Below the pieces are notes generated by a model. That model did no database searches and was not told the origin of the DNA. It saw only the letters and a program-made list of their open reading frames with translations. Positions 8,273 through 17,825 of a DNA stretch of 64,000 nucleotides are shown piece after piece; position 1 is the stretch's first letter, and each line of letters begins with the position of its first letter. A program made the translations under genes and the position numbers. The DNA lies in contig DAIDIC010000143.1 of NCBI GenBank assembly GCA_027459525.1, positions 1 through 64,000 on the forward strand. The letters run 5' to 3'. The DNA is from JAJYBV01 sp021812265. GTDB taxonomy: Bacteria; Chloroflexota; Ktedonobacteria; Ktedonobacterales; JACDGC01.

Positions 8273-9703
8273 ATGAATTATCGCAACGCACTGGATTTTA
8301 TCTATTCCTTCTCAGACTTTGAACGAAACGGAACATTTTCCCGAACAGAAGATCCGCAATTCACCCGCTTTCGCGCCCTTATGCGTTTGCTGAATAACCC
8401 GCAAAACACCTACCCTGCAATCCATATTGCAGGAACCAAAGGCAAAGGCTCTGTTTCTGCGCTTATTGAATCGGCGCTGCGCGCAAATGATTATCAAACG
8501 GGGCTATACACATCGCCGGATCTGCACACCATGCGTGAACGCATTAGAATACAGGGGCAGCCAATCAGTGAAGAAGAAACTTGCGAACTGGCGGAAGAAG
8601 TTCAGGCAGCCATAGCGCGCATGCCCGAAGCGCTTTCATCCGCGTTGATAACCTTCGAAATAATTACGGCAATGGCGTTTTTAGCGTTTGCCAAGCGTCA
8701 TGTAACTATTGCCATAATTGAAACTGGCTTAGGCGGCAGGTTAGATCCAACAAATAGTATTCAGCCGCTGCTTTGTATCATCACCTCTATCAGCTACGAT
8801 CACATGGCTGTTCTTGGCAAAACCATCCGGCAAATTGCCAGAGAAAAAGCCGGAATTATTAAAGATAACGGTGTCGTTATTGTTTCCGCAGAACATCCGG
8901 AAGCGCTGGAGGTTATTGATAAAACGGCAAAAGATCACGCCGCGCAAATCATCCATATAGCAAGCGCATCCAACAAAACATTCGATCCCCAAATATACAC
9001 ATACCCCGAACAAGAATATACCATATACAAAGAAAATGGCCGATTTTATCAGGAATTTCAAATAACACATACCGGACAAAGCATACCCTGCAAAGTTCCG
9101 CTGCTCGGCGCACATCAGCGGCAAAACACCTGCGCCGCGCTGGCGGCAATACATACACTGGACGTAAAAGGATTTCCTGTAAAAGCAGACCGCACGGCGC
9201 TCGGCTTTGCAGCGGTTCAATGGCCGGCGCGGCTGCAGCTTGCCGGCGAAAATCCGCTGATATTCATCGACGGCGCTCACAACGCCGATTCACTGCAAAA
9301 AACATTGCAAACCATTTCCAAAGATATCCCCTATCGCCGCATGCACATACTGCTAGGAACGCTGAAAGATAAGGATATTGCAGGGATGGCGCAGGTATTG
9401 CAGCAGGAACAGGTTCGGCTGCATTCACTGGTAATTTGCGGGGGATTTTCACCTAGGGCAGCGCCGGCGGAATTATGGCAAGAACATCTGGCCAATGAAC
9501 TGACTGCGGCGCAAATAAACATTCAATTCACAGATTCATTTGAAACAGCGCTTCTCATGGCCGAAGAAATCGCCCAACCCGAAGATCTCGTTCTCATCAC
9601 CGGGTCGCTATATTTGGCGGCAGCAGCCTTGCTGCGCATTGCCGCAACGCGAAAAGATCCTGTAGCGGCTTCTATCACCATCTATGGGCAAGACCATGTA
9701 TAG
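8273..9703 (+). CDS. folC: Folylpolyglutamate synthase / dihydrofolate synthase
   Basis: A 476-residue Mur-ligase-family enzyme that adds glutamate to dihydropteroate or folates using ATP. The N terminus (MNYRNALDFIYSF) matches the family start. The P-loop HIAGTKGKGSVSA (about 51-63), GLGGRLDPTN, ITSISYDHMAVLG and the C-terminal-domain motif FIDGAHNADS are all present, and the length is typical (420-480). There is no ribosome-binding sequence before the ATG; a TATGAT box 11 bases upstream suggests a leaderless or nearly leaderless mRNA. It is divergent from the terminase gene and convergent with the receiver-like gene, so it is probably monocistronic. Confidence 0.93.
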   Translation: MNYRNALDFIYSFSDFERNGTFSRTEDPQFTRFRALMRLLNNPQNTYPAIHIAGTKGKGSVSALIESALRANDYQTGLYTSPDLHTMRERIRIQGQPISEEETCELAEEVQAAIARMPEALSSALITFEIITAMAFLAFAKRHVTIAIIETGLGGRLDPTNSIQPLLCIITSISYDHMAVLGKTIRQIAREKAGIIKDNGVVIVSAEHPEALEVIDKTAKDHAAQIIHIASASNKTFDPQIYTYPEQEYTIYKENGRFYQEFQITHTGQSIPCKVPLLGAHQRQNTCAALAAIHTLDVKGFPVKADRTALGFAAVQWPARLQLAGENPLIFIDGAHNADSLQKTLQTISKDIPYRRMHILLGTLKDKDIAGMAQVLQQEQVRLHSLVICGGFSPRAAPAELWQEHLANELTAAQINIQFTDSFETALLMAEEIAQPEDLVLITGSLYLAAAALLRIAATRKDPVAASITIYGQDHV

Positions 9704-9722
9704 CTGTTCCATTGCAGCGCAT

Positions 9723-10235
9723 CTATGCCGAAATCAGCGATAAATGCAATTGAGCAATGCGGCGGCTATGCAAAGCTTTTACTATCTTCTGCTCAATAGT
9801 CCGCAAATCAGCGGCGTTTGCAATAATTTCATCTATTCCCAAAACATGCATCGGCGTCGTTGCAACTTCTTGAAACGGCTTTAATAAGACAATTGCCACC
9901 CCGTCATATTTTGCTGAACTACGGAGCATTTGAATAAACAACTTTACCAAATCTGGCTCTTCATTGCTCCGAATAAATATTAAATTGGGTATGTCTTGCT
10001 CAATCTCTTCCGAAGCTTCAACGATACTGTTACTCACATCAACCTCAAAACCCCTGTTCCGCAGAAAATTCGGCAATGGCCCTAGCTGCGAACAAAGCGG
10101 ATCGATAATATGAATATGTGGTCGAACATGTGTCTCGCGTAATTCACCAAAGTCATGGCCAACTATTTTTAATTCAATTTTACCTTTTTTCGCTGACTTT
10201 GTTTTTGTAGTCACCAATCGCAATGATTTAGCCAT
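9723..10235 (-). CDS. Degenerate response-regulator receiver protein
   Basis: A 170-residue protein with a basic N terminus followed by a receiver-like fold (about 35-165). HIHIIDPL aligns with the acidic-pocket strand and IPNLIFIRSNEE with the phospho-acceptor strand, where the usual Asp is replaced by Arg. The GIDEIIANAADLRTIEQKI end resembles receiver helix 5 but the conserved Lys-Pro is lost. It therefore probably cannot be phosphorylated in the usual way. There is no DNA-binding output domain. I chose the ATG at 10235 because AGGGGA precedes it; the frame opens 12 codons earlier. It is a single gene, convergent with folC. It could be a protein-protein docking module. Confidence 0.6.
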   Translation of the reverse strand: MAKSLRLVTTKTKSAKKGKIELKIVGHDFGELRETHVRPHIHIIDPLCSQLGPLPNFLRNRGFEVDVSNSIVEASEEIEQDIPNLIFIRSNEEPDLVKLFIQMLRSSAKYDGVAIVLLKPFQEVATTPMHVLGIDEIIANAADLRTIEQKIVKALHSRRIAQLHLSLISA

Positions 10236-10455
10236 ATATTGTTCCCCTCTCAGCCATATGTTATCAGACAATAATGTGCGCTCCGCAGTGTCTTCGCGAC
10301 ATAATATTAGGCGCGATTCACGCGGCAGCTGTTTTGCGGCGGCTTTTTAACAGCCATATTTGCTTGAGCATGATATACTATTTCATCGCCATACACAGGA
10401 AAAACTTTAGGGTAAACTTCGGCAGGTTACAGATATTTTACACAAGAATATACTC

Positions 10456-10590
10456 AGGACTTTCGCTGCAGCATGGAACATCGGGGATGTACAAGGGGCG
10501 GCGCCCTTTGTACGGGGTTCTGGGATGTCCCCAGACCTCCCTTTGTTGCAGATACGAGAACCGTGCGCTTCTCTTTCAAGCGAAAGTCTT
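10456..10590 (+). repeat. Interspersed palindromic repeat, copy B
   Basis: A full-length 135-bp copy. It begins AGGACTTTCGCT and ends AGCGAAAGTCTT, with the internal hairpin ACAAGGGGC / GCCCTTTGT (one G-T pair) and the TGGGGATGTCCCCA-type hairpin. It sits between the receiver-like gene and the thioesterase gene, 124 bp upstream of the latter's start. Confidence 0.92.
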
Positions 10591-10713
10591 AATAATGTGC
10601 GATGGCCGGAGGTTTAAATATGATATGCTATAACCAAAACAGCGCAGTTGCGCGCCGGAGCTTTTCGGCAAAACGTACAATTTTTCAAAACTACTATGGA
10701 GCGGCAGCAAAAC

Positions 10714-11169
10714 ATGAATACACCTCAAGCAATTCAAGATCGTTACCCGGATGAATGGAATCATTGCTATGGCTGCGGCAGACTAAATGATAAAAGTTTA
10801 CGCATTACCAGTTATTGGACCGGTGATGAAGCCATATGCAACTATATTCCAAAAGATGAACAAACAGCATTTCCCGGGGTACTTTCCGGCGGCGTTATTG
10901 CCTCAGTAATAGACTGCCACAGTTTAGCGGCGGCTTCAGCGGCGTTTGGCGCACAATTAGGGATTGCGGAAAACGAACCATTACCGCGCTGCGTTACCGC
11001 ATCACTAAAAGTAGATTTTTTAAAACCAACCCCATTGGGACCGGTAACAGTGCGCGCACATGCGCAAGAAATTCGTGGACGCAAAGCTATTATCATCAGT
11101 CATCTGTTCAGTGGCAGCGAAGAATGCGCGCGCGGTGAAGTAATTGCCGTGCTGAAGCCCGACGCATAA
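10714..11169 (+). CDS. PaaI/YiiD-type hotdog-fold thioesterase
   Basis: A 151-residue single-domain protein of the 4HBT superfamily, predicted to hydrolyse an acyl-CoA. The N-terminal NHCYGCGRLNDKSLRI matches the CFGCG.xNPxGL pattern of this subgroup, and FPGVLSGGVIASVIDCHSLAAA is the hotdog helix with its Gly-Gly entrance. The ATG at 10714 is preferred; GGAG lies 12 bases upstream, and an in-frame ATG 18 bases earlier (10696) is the alternative. It is flanked by repeat copies B and C and seems monocistronic. The substrate cannot be predicted. Confidence 0.78.
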   Translation: MNTPQAIQDRYPDEWNHCYGCGRLNDKSLRITSYWTGDEAICNYIPKDEQTAFPGVLSGGVIASVIDCHSLAAASAAFGAQLGIAENEPLPRCVTASLKVDFLKPTPLGPVTVRAHAQEIRGRKAIIISHLFSGSEECARGEVIAVLKPDA

Positions 11170-11817
11170 CAAACAGCGCTTTTTATTTGGAGCTGGCCGG
11201 CCTGCACAGCCAGTTCCAAAGCCGACTATCAGTGTTTTTGCCGCTTCTGATAAATCAGCGCAGCGCATTGTTGCACAATCGGCGCGCCAGCCGTCTTACC
11301 ACGGTGTTGAAGCGGCGGATAAGCTGATACATATATTCACGCCCCCAATTTGCTGTAAAGATATCCAAAAGTTTTCCCAATTAGCCTAAAATATCTGCAT
11401 CTCTTTCCTTTTCATGCTATACTTTACATACGTCTTCCGGCTCTTCGTTTGGTTTTATCCTTCTCGCGCTATTGCTTACAATAACGCATATATCAAAACA
11501 AAAAAAGGGTTGTGAAAAATCTTTAGAGATTCACCGGCGTGAGGATTGATACCCATTATGGATTTTTTTCTGTTAAAGCTGGCTCTGCCGTAAAATAGCA
11601 GAAAAATATCTATCTGTTATTTTGGCAAAAGTTTTAATATTATTATTTATTCAGGACTTTCGCTTCAACATGGAAAATCGGGGATGTATAAGGGGCGCTG
11701 CCCCTTATACGGGGTTCTGGGGTGTCCCCAGCCCTCCCTTTGTTGCAGATACAAGAACCATGCGCTGCTCTTTCAAGCGAAAATCCTATTATTTTTTAAG
11801 ACAGGTTTCACGATAGT
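11170..11817. other. Intergenic region with hairpin and repeat copy C
   Basis: About 650 bases without a gene. An 11-bp inverted repeat, TTGGAGCTGGC (11187-11197) and GCCAGTTCCAA (11209-11219), follows the thioesterase stop and may be its 3'-end hairpin, although the nearest T-run is 15 bases later. The rest is AT-rich up to repeat copy C. Confidence 0.45.
11653..11787 (+). repeat. Interspersed palindromic repeat, copy C
   Basis: A full-length 135-bp copy ending 30 bases before the PP2C start. Its central hairpin reads GTATAAGGGGC / GCCCCTTATAC. Compared with GTACAAGGGGC / GCCCCTTGTAC in copies G and H, both sides of one base pair have changed together. The right terminal repeat has one substitution (AGCGAAAATCCT). 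Confidence 0.92.
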
Positions 11818-12972
11818 ATGATGACACCAATGTTCTCTCTGCTGGCATTCTCAACTTTGGAAAAAGCAGGATTGTTTGCCATCGTAGGTGTTTTTGGCTT
11901 AGTAGTCATCCTTTTTCTCATAGTTTATCTTTTCTTTTATGTTATTCGTAAACGGCAAAACGCTAACTCTCATAGTCAAAACACAGAATTTGATAATACA
12001 AGCGTTATTTCAGCGCACGAGCTTAATTCATTACTGGCAAATAAACCGTTAACCCTTACAAAACCACGCGATGAGAAAATTCATTTGCATAATACCGTAA
12101 AATTAAAAAATAATATGCGCTATGATATCCTTGTCGGAGCCAAAACCGACCGAGGCATACGCCGCCGCGCAGATGTTAATCAAGATAATGTGCTCGCCCT
12201 GACCGGCGCACGATTTGTTAATGGAACGTTAGAGCCGTTTGGTGTATTTATTGTTGCAGACGGTATGGGCGGACACCAATTTGGATACGAAGCCAGCGCA
12301 CGCGCTATTCGGGTTATTTTGGATAATTTACTGCAGCCGCTGATAGACGGCCAGGCGCTGGGAAACGCCCAAATTGCCGAAGCGCTTCGATCGAGCATCG
12401 AAGCGGCAAATATTGATATTTATCAGCGCAACAAAGAACGCAATTCAGATATGGGCACTACGGTAACCGCAGCGGTTGTAGTTCCCGATATTGCCTTTGT
12501 AGCCAATGTCGGTGACAGCAGAACCTATCTGTTGCCAATAGATAAAAAGCTATACCAAATTACCGAAGACCATTCGGTGGTCGCCGGATTAGTTTTAGCA
12601 GGTGTAATTGCGCCGGAAGATATATATACACACCCCAAACGAAATCAAATATATCGCAGTTTAGGCGATTCATCTGAAGTGGATATTGATATGTTTCAGG
12701 TAGATATTGGTGTGGATGATATGCTGCTGCTGTGTTCCGATGGCTTATGGGAAATGGTGCGCGATTGGCGGCTGCAAAATATCATGGAAAGCCATTCCTC
12801 CGTAAACAAAGTGATCGATGAACTCGTAGATGAAGCTAACGATAACGGCGGCGTAGATAACATCAGCGCTATTTGCGTAAAACTGGCAAAAGCGCACGAG
12901 CCGATACTGCGAGCCGGAGTACATCTTATAGTTTATCCGGAAGCGTTAAACGTGCAAAAATATGAAGCTTAA
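11818..12972 (+). CDS. Membrane-anchored PP2C-family Ser/Thr protein phosphatase
   Basis: A 384-residue protein with one N-terminal membrane helix (about 16-43) and a cytosolic PP2C domain from about residue 95. The metal and phosphate motifs are all present: RRRADVNQDN, VADGMGGHQFG, VGDSRTYL, ITEDHSVV, LLCSDGLWEMV and DNGGVDNISAI. Such enzymes reverse PknB-type Ser/Thr kinase signalling, often read by FHA proteins; an FHA protein is encoded at 45626. No kinase gene lies in the window. Two ATGs start the frame and no strong ribosome-binding sequence is visible. The stop overlaps the stop of the convergent kinase-like gene by 3 bases. Confidence 0.88.
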   Translation: MMTPMFSLLAFSTLEKAGLFAIVGVFGLVVILFLIVYLFFYVIRKRQNANSHSQNTEFDNTSVISAHELNSLLANKPLTLTKPRDEKIHLHNTVKLKNNMRYDILVGAKTDRGIRRRADVNQDNVLALTGARFVNGTLEPFGVFIVADGMGGHQFGYEASARAIRVILDNLLQPLIDGQALGNAQIAEALRSSIEAANIDIYQRNKERNSDMGTTVTAAVVVPDIAFVANVGDSRTYLLPIDKKLYQITEDHSVVAGLVLAGVIAPEDIYTHPKRNQIYRSLGDSSEVDIDMFQVDIGVDDMLLLCSDGLWEMVRDWRLQNIMESHSSVNKVIDELVDEANDNGGVDNISAICVKLAKAHEPILRAGVHLIVYPEALNVQKYEA

Positions 12973-14261
12973 TCCAGCAGTACTTTCACTTCAACCATAG
13001 AACCGCCGGCCGGATTAGAAATAATCTGCAGTTCACCATGGATTTGCTCAGCGTTGCGATACATGCGATACATTCCGGGCAACTCACCGCGCTGAAATCG
13101 TTCCGGCATAGCTTCAGTGTCGAATCCTGCGCCGTTATCTTTTACCGCGGCGCGCAAAATTCTGTTATGCTTAGAAACTTCCACGGCGCAAGCAGACCCT
13201 TGAGAATGTTTTACAGCGTTTTCGGCGGCTTCGGTAATAATGATAAACAGCGCGCGCGTTATATCCGCGCTTAACACAGCAGCGCACTGATAATCCAGTG
13301 TACAGTCAAAAGTTGTATGCTGATTTAAATATTCCACATACAGTTCTAATGATTGCTGTAAACCATATTGTTCCGGTGTTGCGCCAATCATCAGCGAGGA
13401 AATTTCATTGAGCGAGCGACCCAGATCTTCCAATTTCTGATACATGCGGCGAATTTCATTTCTTGCCTGCCAGATATCAGTTTCAGCAGCGACATCAGCC
13501 GACTGTACACAGCGCAGCAAAGTTTCCATTTCACGCTTCGGCCGCAATACAATAAATTGCGAAACCGCCTCTTTTCTCGCCATCTCCAGAGCAAATAGCT
13601 GCGGCAAATCAGGCGCAGGAGTATTGCGAAATGACTGAAGCTTCAATGCAGCAAAATACGCCAGCGATTGAACAGATTCATATTTCATGGGAGAAAAATC
13701 CACTGCCGGAGCGGCAAACACCACTTCCAATGCGCCAAGAATCTGCTCATCTGCCAGCAAAGGCACAGCCAACGCCGCCGCCGGAGGCCGGGGAAATAAT
13801 TTTTTTTCTATTTCCATCGTCTCGGGCGGAAACTGCCCCGTATATTCAGTATTTTGCGCAAAAATAATCTCCCGCCGTGCGCAGGCGATACCAGCAAAAC
13901 CTTCTTGCAATTTTAAAGAATTTAACTGCGGCAGCGAAAACAACCCAGAAAGAGATCCGGAAAACGCCGTTTGCTCATCAACAGGATCTTCAATAAATAT
14001 ATATGGCTCTAATGTTTGTGTTTTATTATCAAACACGAACATCAAGCATTGGCCGCCGGTTATTGCCGCCGCCGCGCGGGTGATAATCCGCCCCAGCCGC
14101 TGCGGTGAATCTGCCGCGTTCAGCAATACCATTGAGTGAGAAAGCACCCGGCCAATAAAACTTTCCTGCGAAACAGTGTCTTTCTGCTCCGCAGGAAAGG
14201 TTCCCCATCCCTGTGGACTTTTTGGCCGAATATGATAAATCTCCGTAGAGTTTGGTATCAT
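12969..14261 (-). CDS. GAF sensor protein with a NarX/DesK-type ATPase but no visible phospho-acceptor His
   Basis: A 430-residue soluble protein. Residues about 35-200 form a GAF-like domain. The C terminus is a HATPase of the NarX/DesK type, with N box ITEAAENAVKHS and G1 box VKDNGAGFD. The preceding helices end in the typical GLQQSLELYVEYL segment, but the E..RIARELHD box expected upstream is absent; that region (EAVSQFIVLRPKREMETLL) has no His. It may be a pseudo-kinase or use another residue. I chose the ATG at 14261 because AAAGGA precedes it; the frame opens 39 codons earlier. It is convergent with the PP2C gene. Confidence 0.72.
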   Translation of the reverse strand: MIPNSTEIYHIRPKSPQGWGTFPAEQKDTVSQESFIGRVLSHSMVLLNAADSPQRLGRIITRAAAAITGGQCLMFVFDNKTQTLEPYIFIEDPVDEQTAFSGSLSGLFSLPQLNSLKLQEGFAGIACARREIIFAQNTEYTGQFPPETMEIEKKLFPRPPAAALAVPLLADEQILGALEVVFAAPAVDFSPMKYESVQSLAYFAALKLQSFRNTPAPDLPQLFALEMARKEAVSQFIVLRPKREMETLLRCVQSADVAAETDIWQARNEIRRMYQKLEDLGRSLNEISSLMIGATPEQYGLQQSLELYVEYLNQHTTFDCTLDYQCAAVLSADITRALFIIITEAAENAVKHSQGSACAVEVSKHNRILRAAVKDNGAGFDTEAMPERFQRGELPGMYRMYRNAEQIHGELQIISNPAGGSMVEVKVLLD

Positions 14262-14465
14262 ATGAGATATCCTTTCAATTTTTCTAAGATACGCATTTTT
14301 TATACCGGTTTCAAAAACTCGCACATCCCTGCAAACCCATTTCTGACATAACAGCCAATCGGAAACCAAAAATTTCACCGGCGCGCAATCCTATCATCTG
14401 TTACTATCGACATAATTCAAAAAATATGATACCCTGCATTTGCAGCTTTTTGGCTAGAGGTGATT

Positions 14466-16310
14466 ATGCTTAATCCGCCACCGCGCTCAGTAAACTACAA
14501 AACGCCCCAAAGTTTCTCTATAACCCGGCAGTTTATTTTCATCATTTTAACGATGCTGATGTTTTCCGTTGTTTTAACATATCTCTATACTCAAGCTTCT
14601 CCAAATTTTCAACACGCCGCTTCCTCCACGATCATCATCGATATCTCTGGGGTCCGACCCGATATGATTTCACAGGCCATTACCCCAAATATCTATCAAG
14701 TTGGGCAAAATGGCGTTATTGCATTGAACCATCACAGCATATTCCCAAACACCTATTTAGCGGCAACAGCTGCTTTAGCCACCGGAGATTATCCGGGGAC
14801 ATTTGCCAAATCGCTCATTGCACCACCCTTAACCAATAACTTTACCGGCATATACTCTGCAGCCGCCCCAGTCGCCAAACCGCAGATCGGGTCAAATTTT
14901 TTTCTGCCGCTAAGCGCGCCAAATATTGCAGATTTGATAGCAAATGAAACGCAAACCTCAGTTTCCTTGCCACCAACACTGGCAGCAAAAGCGCTGGCGC
15001 AAAACATCAATGTTTCCATTCAAGGCTCTATGAATAACGCCTTGCTGCAGGGGCTTACTTTATACAACGATACCCCCGCAAATATCTATATAATGGATTC
15101 ATCTGTCACCTATCCGGCTTCATTGCAAAGCGTAACGACGCCGCTTCTGTCAAAAAACATAACCTACGATCAATACTTAACCCAAGCATATATTCAAGAT
15201 ATATTACCGAAAATTTCGCAAAATGGCGCATTGTTTCTCAGTGAACTTCAATTTGGTGACACATTGCAAGCAATGACACAGAACGGTGTTGGTTCTCAGC
15301 AAATGAACAGCGCCTTAGCAGAAGATGACGCCAATGTCGCAGCCATAATTGCTGCATTGAATACCAATAAATTACAAAATTCCGTCAATATTATCATCAC
15401 TTCTGACCACGGCATGTTGAATACACTTGCTGCCAACGGCTCAGATTCATCTGCCAATACCCAAACAGATATTGCGCAGATGATAGCCAACGAGGCAGCT
15501 AAAGGAGACTCTGGAGCGTTGCCGCAAGTGGGTATTCAGGGAGTCACCACACAAACGTTAACCGCAAACACAACTTTGGCAATTGCGCAAGAAGGCGAAA
15601 CCGGATATATATACATGCCGCAAACACCGGCGCTGGCAAAGATTGCGCGCGGCAACAGCATTCAAGCCAAAGGAGACTTAATACAGCAATTAATACCATA
15701 CCTGCTTTCGCTGCCGCAAGTTTCCATGGTATTTGTCAACGACGCCGCCGGAGAATTTGATGGAGCAATCCCCTTTAGCGCTGTTGGCTTGAATAGCCCG
15801 TCTGCTCCAATGCTGCTATATACGCTTGCCGCGTTTCCTCAAACAGCCATACATCTTGCGCAAAATATCCAGGAATTCACCGGAGCAGCATACTCAACTT
15901 CTCTCGGTAAAGCCACGTTTGGGGGAATATCCGAGCGCGATCTGCGCGCCATATTTTTTGCCGAAGGCCCGGGGTTTAAGCAGGGATATTATGACAGCGC
16001 GCCAACCGGCATTACAGATATTGCGCCAACCGCCGCCGCGCTGCTGAACATTCCGGCGCAGCAAAACCAAGCAGGGCGCACGCTGGATGAGTTGCTGGCC
16101 GGCAGCGCATTTTACGGCAGTGTTTCCGCTGACACATATGTTGCGGCGCCGCGCTTACTGTCAAATGGCGATATATATGTTGCAGTAATACTCTATCAGC
16201 GCGCCGGTTCAACAACATATATAGAAGCCGGCGGCTCAATCATCGGAGCGCCTGGATCATCTGCAGCCAAATTACAAACACAGCTTGAACTGACTTTGCA
16301 ATCATCTTAG
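14466..16310 (+). CDS. Exported alkaline-phosphatase-superfamily (phosphodiesterase/pyrophosphatase-like) protein
   Basis: A 614-residue protein with one N-terminal membrane helix (about 25-45) and an extracytoplasmic domain of the type I phosphodiesterase/nucleotide pyrophosphatase fold. Recognisable pieces are IIIDISGVRPDMI (first metal Asp), FPNTYLAATAALATGDYPG (nucleophile loop), QFGDTLQ, NIIITSDHGM (metal Asp-His) and ITDIAPTAAALLNIP. Several family residues are missing: the HG after the YPG segment and the His of the PDxxGH motif. Activity is therefore uncertain. AGAGGTG ends 3 bases before the ATG at 14466; a GTG two codons upstream overlaps that sequence and is less likely. Single gene, substrate unknown. 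Confidence 0.7.
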   Translation: MLNPPPRSVNYKTPQSFSITRQFIFIILTMLMFSVVLTYLYTQASPNFQHAASSTIIIDISGVRPDMISQAITPNIYQVGQNGVIALNHHSIFPNTYLAATAALATGDYPGTFAKSLIAPPLTNNFTGIYSAAAPVAKPQIGSNFFLPLSAPNIADLIANETQTSVSLPPTLAAKALAQNINVSIQGSMNNALLQGLTLYNDTPANIYIMDSSVTYPASLQSVTTPLLSKNITYDQYLTQAYIQDILPKISQNGALFLSELQFGDTLQAMTQNGVGSQQMNSALAEDDANVAAIIAALNTNKLQNSVNIIITSDHGMLNTLAANGSDSSANTQTDIAQMIANEAAKGDSGALPQVGIQGVTTQTLTANTTLAIAQEGETGYIYMPQTPALAKIARGNSIQAKGDLIQQLIPYLLSLPQVSMVFVNDAAGEFDGAIPFSAVGLNSPSAPMLLYTLAAFPQTAIHLAQNIQEFTGAAYSTSLGKATFGGISERDLRAIFFAEGPGFKQGYYDSAPTGITDIAPTAAALLNIPAQQNQAGRTLDELLAGSAFYGSVSADTYVAAPRLLSNGDIYVAVILYQRAGSTTYIEAGGSIIGAPGSSAAKLQTQLELTLQSS

Positions 16311-16433
16311 CCTGCCGGCAACTTTGGCTAACACTCGCGCAACATGCCGCCGCGGCAACGCGCTATAGCGGCATGCGCCATTCTCAATCAAAAAGAAGTA
16401 GGGGCGCGATCCCCAAACCACCCCCGTTATGTT

Positions 16434-17825
16434 TTAAGCGCTGATATGCGCCGCCTGTTCGTCATCTTTTACAAAACGCGCGCCCCAAATTCCGATAACA
16501 CCGGCAGCTAAAAGCACGGGAACGCTGGTAACAAGAAACGCAACTCCGGGAGAATTATTGTATGTTACCTGAAAACCCAATATCGTATGATTCTTTAACA
16601 TATCGCTTAAAAATCCCGCGATAGCAGGCGAAAACAGATCTCCAAAAAAATGCGAAAGCAGCAAGGTAAGCCCAACTGCAGCGCCTTGCTTGAGTGGGGT
16701 TACTACATCTTGAGTAACCGCTGTTAACGGGCCGCTGTTTACCTGCAACATGGCAACTGTAATAATATACAACGGAAAGAAAATACCTAATATGCGAACC
16801 GAATCGGAAATTGGCAGCGGAGCTAACAAAACAATAATTGCAATTGCATAAAGCGGCGCGCTGATTAAAAAGCTCCACCCACTCACAAGCACACGCGATC
16901 CGGGGAAGCGCTTTTTCAGTGTATCGGCGGCCCAGCCACCCCCAAGCAAGCCAATAACACCGCCAATTACAGTGCCGGCGCCGACCAAAGTAAGCGGAGA
17001 AACCGTATGAAAATTCGGGAACATTCTGCCAAACAGCGGTGTGATAAACACGAGGGTTACGCCATACACAAAAAAGCTGAGCGCCTGCAACGCTACAACA
17101 ATGCGCAAGGTATTAATTTTCCAGATATATGCAATATTGCGCCAAAATGAAGCCATACCTTCACGAACCAGCGCCGCTTCAATATTATCATCTTCATTAT
17201 TGCGGCGCGGCAGTTCCTTCAGAAGCAAAATGAGCAATGATAATATCAACCCGGGAACAGCAAAGAAATAAAATACCGGACGCCATTGATTATTGAATAT
17301 ACCATACAGAATACCGGCGCCAATATAGCCAAAAGCTAAGCCGGCAAGTAAGCCCGTATTCCAGCGGCTCATCACTATGGAACGCTTTTCTTTGGGATAC
17401 GCCGAAGTTAAAATAGATGTGCTGGCGGGGAAATAGCCGCCTTCACCGGCGCCCAGCGCGGCGCGGGTGGCAAATAGCGAGGCAAAATTTGGCGCAAATG
17501 CGGTAAACGCTGTTGCAATACTCCAAAACGCAATACTGCCACCGACTACATCTTTGCGCTTAATTTTATCGGCCAGTAAACCTAATGGGAAAATGCTGAC
17601 AGTATAAACCAATAAGAATGAAGTTGCTAATAGTCCATATTCAAAGTCTGAAAGATGATACTCTGGCTGAATATAAAGACCTAAAGCCAAAAAAGCATAA
17701 CGGTCGGCGTAATTAATAAAGTTAGCCAGCCATAGCAGCCAAAAATTATAATTTGCGGTTCGGTCAGTAATAGCTTGTCCGCCACTTTGCGACAGCCCGG
17801 CAGAGGATTCGAGAAATTGCCCCAT
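16434..17825 (-). CDS. Major facilitator superfamily transporter
   Basis: A 463-residue 12-helix MFS carrier. The A-type loop motif is seen as GLLADKIKRKDV between helices 2 and 3, and RAALGAGEGGYFPAS in helix 4/5 resembles the spinster-like/anion-cation symporter branch. A repeat of the loop motif (GGWAADTLKKRFPGSR) opens the second half. AGGAG lies 9 bases before the ATG. It appears monocistronic; the solute cannot be predicted from the sequence. Confidence 0.88.
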   Translation of the reverse strand: MGQFLESSAGLSQSGGQAITDRTANYNFWLLWLANFINYADRYAFLALGLYIQPEYHLSDFEYGLLATSFLLVYTVSIFPLGLLADKIKRKDVVGGSIAFWSIATAFTAFAPNFASLFATRAALGAGEGGYFPASTSILTSAYPKEKRSIVMSRWNTGLLAGLAFGYIGAGILYGIFNNQWRPVFYFFAVPGLILSLLILLLKELPRRNNEDDNIEAALVREGMASFWRNIAYIWKINTLRIVVALQALSFFVYGVTLVFITPLFGRMFPNFHTVSPLTLVGAGTVIGGVIGLLGGGWAADTLKKRFPGSRVLVSGWSFLISAPLYAIAIIVLLAPLPISDSVRILGIFFPLYIITVAMLQVNSGPLTAVTQDVVTPLKQGAAVGLTLLLSHFFGDLFSPAIAGFLSDMLKNHTILGFQVTYNNSPGVAFLVTSVPVLLAAGVIGIWGARFVKDDEQAAHISA

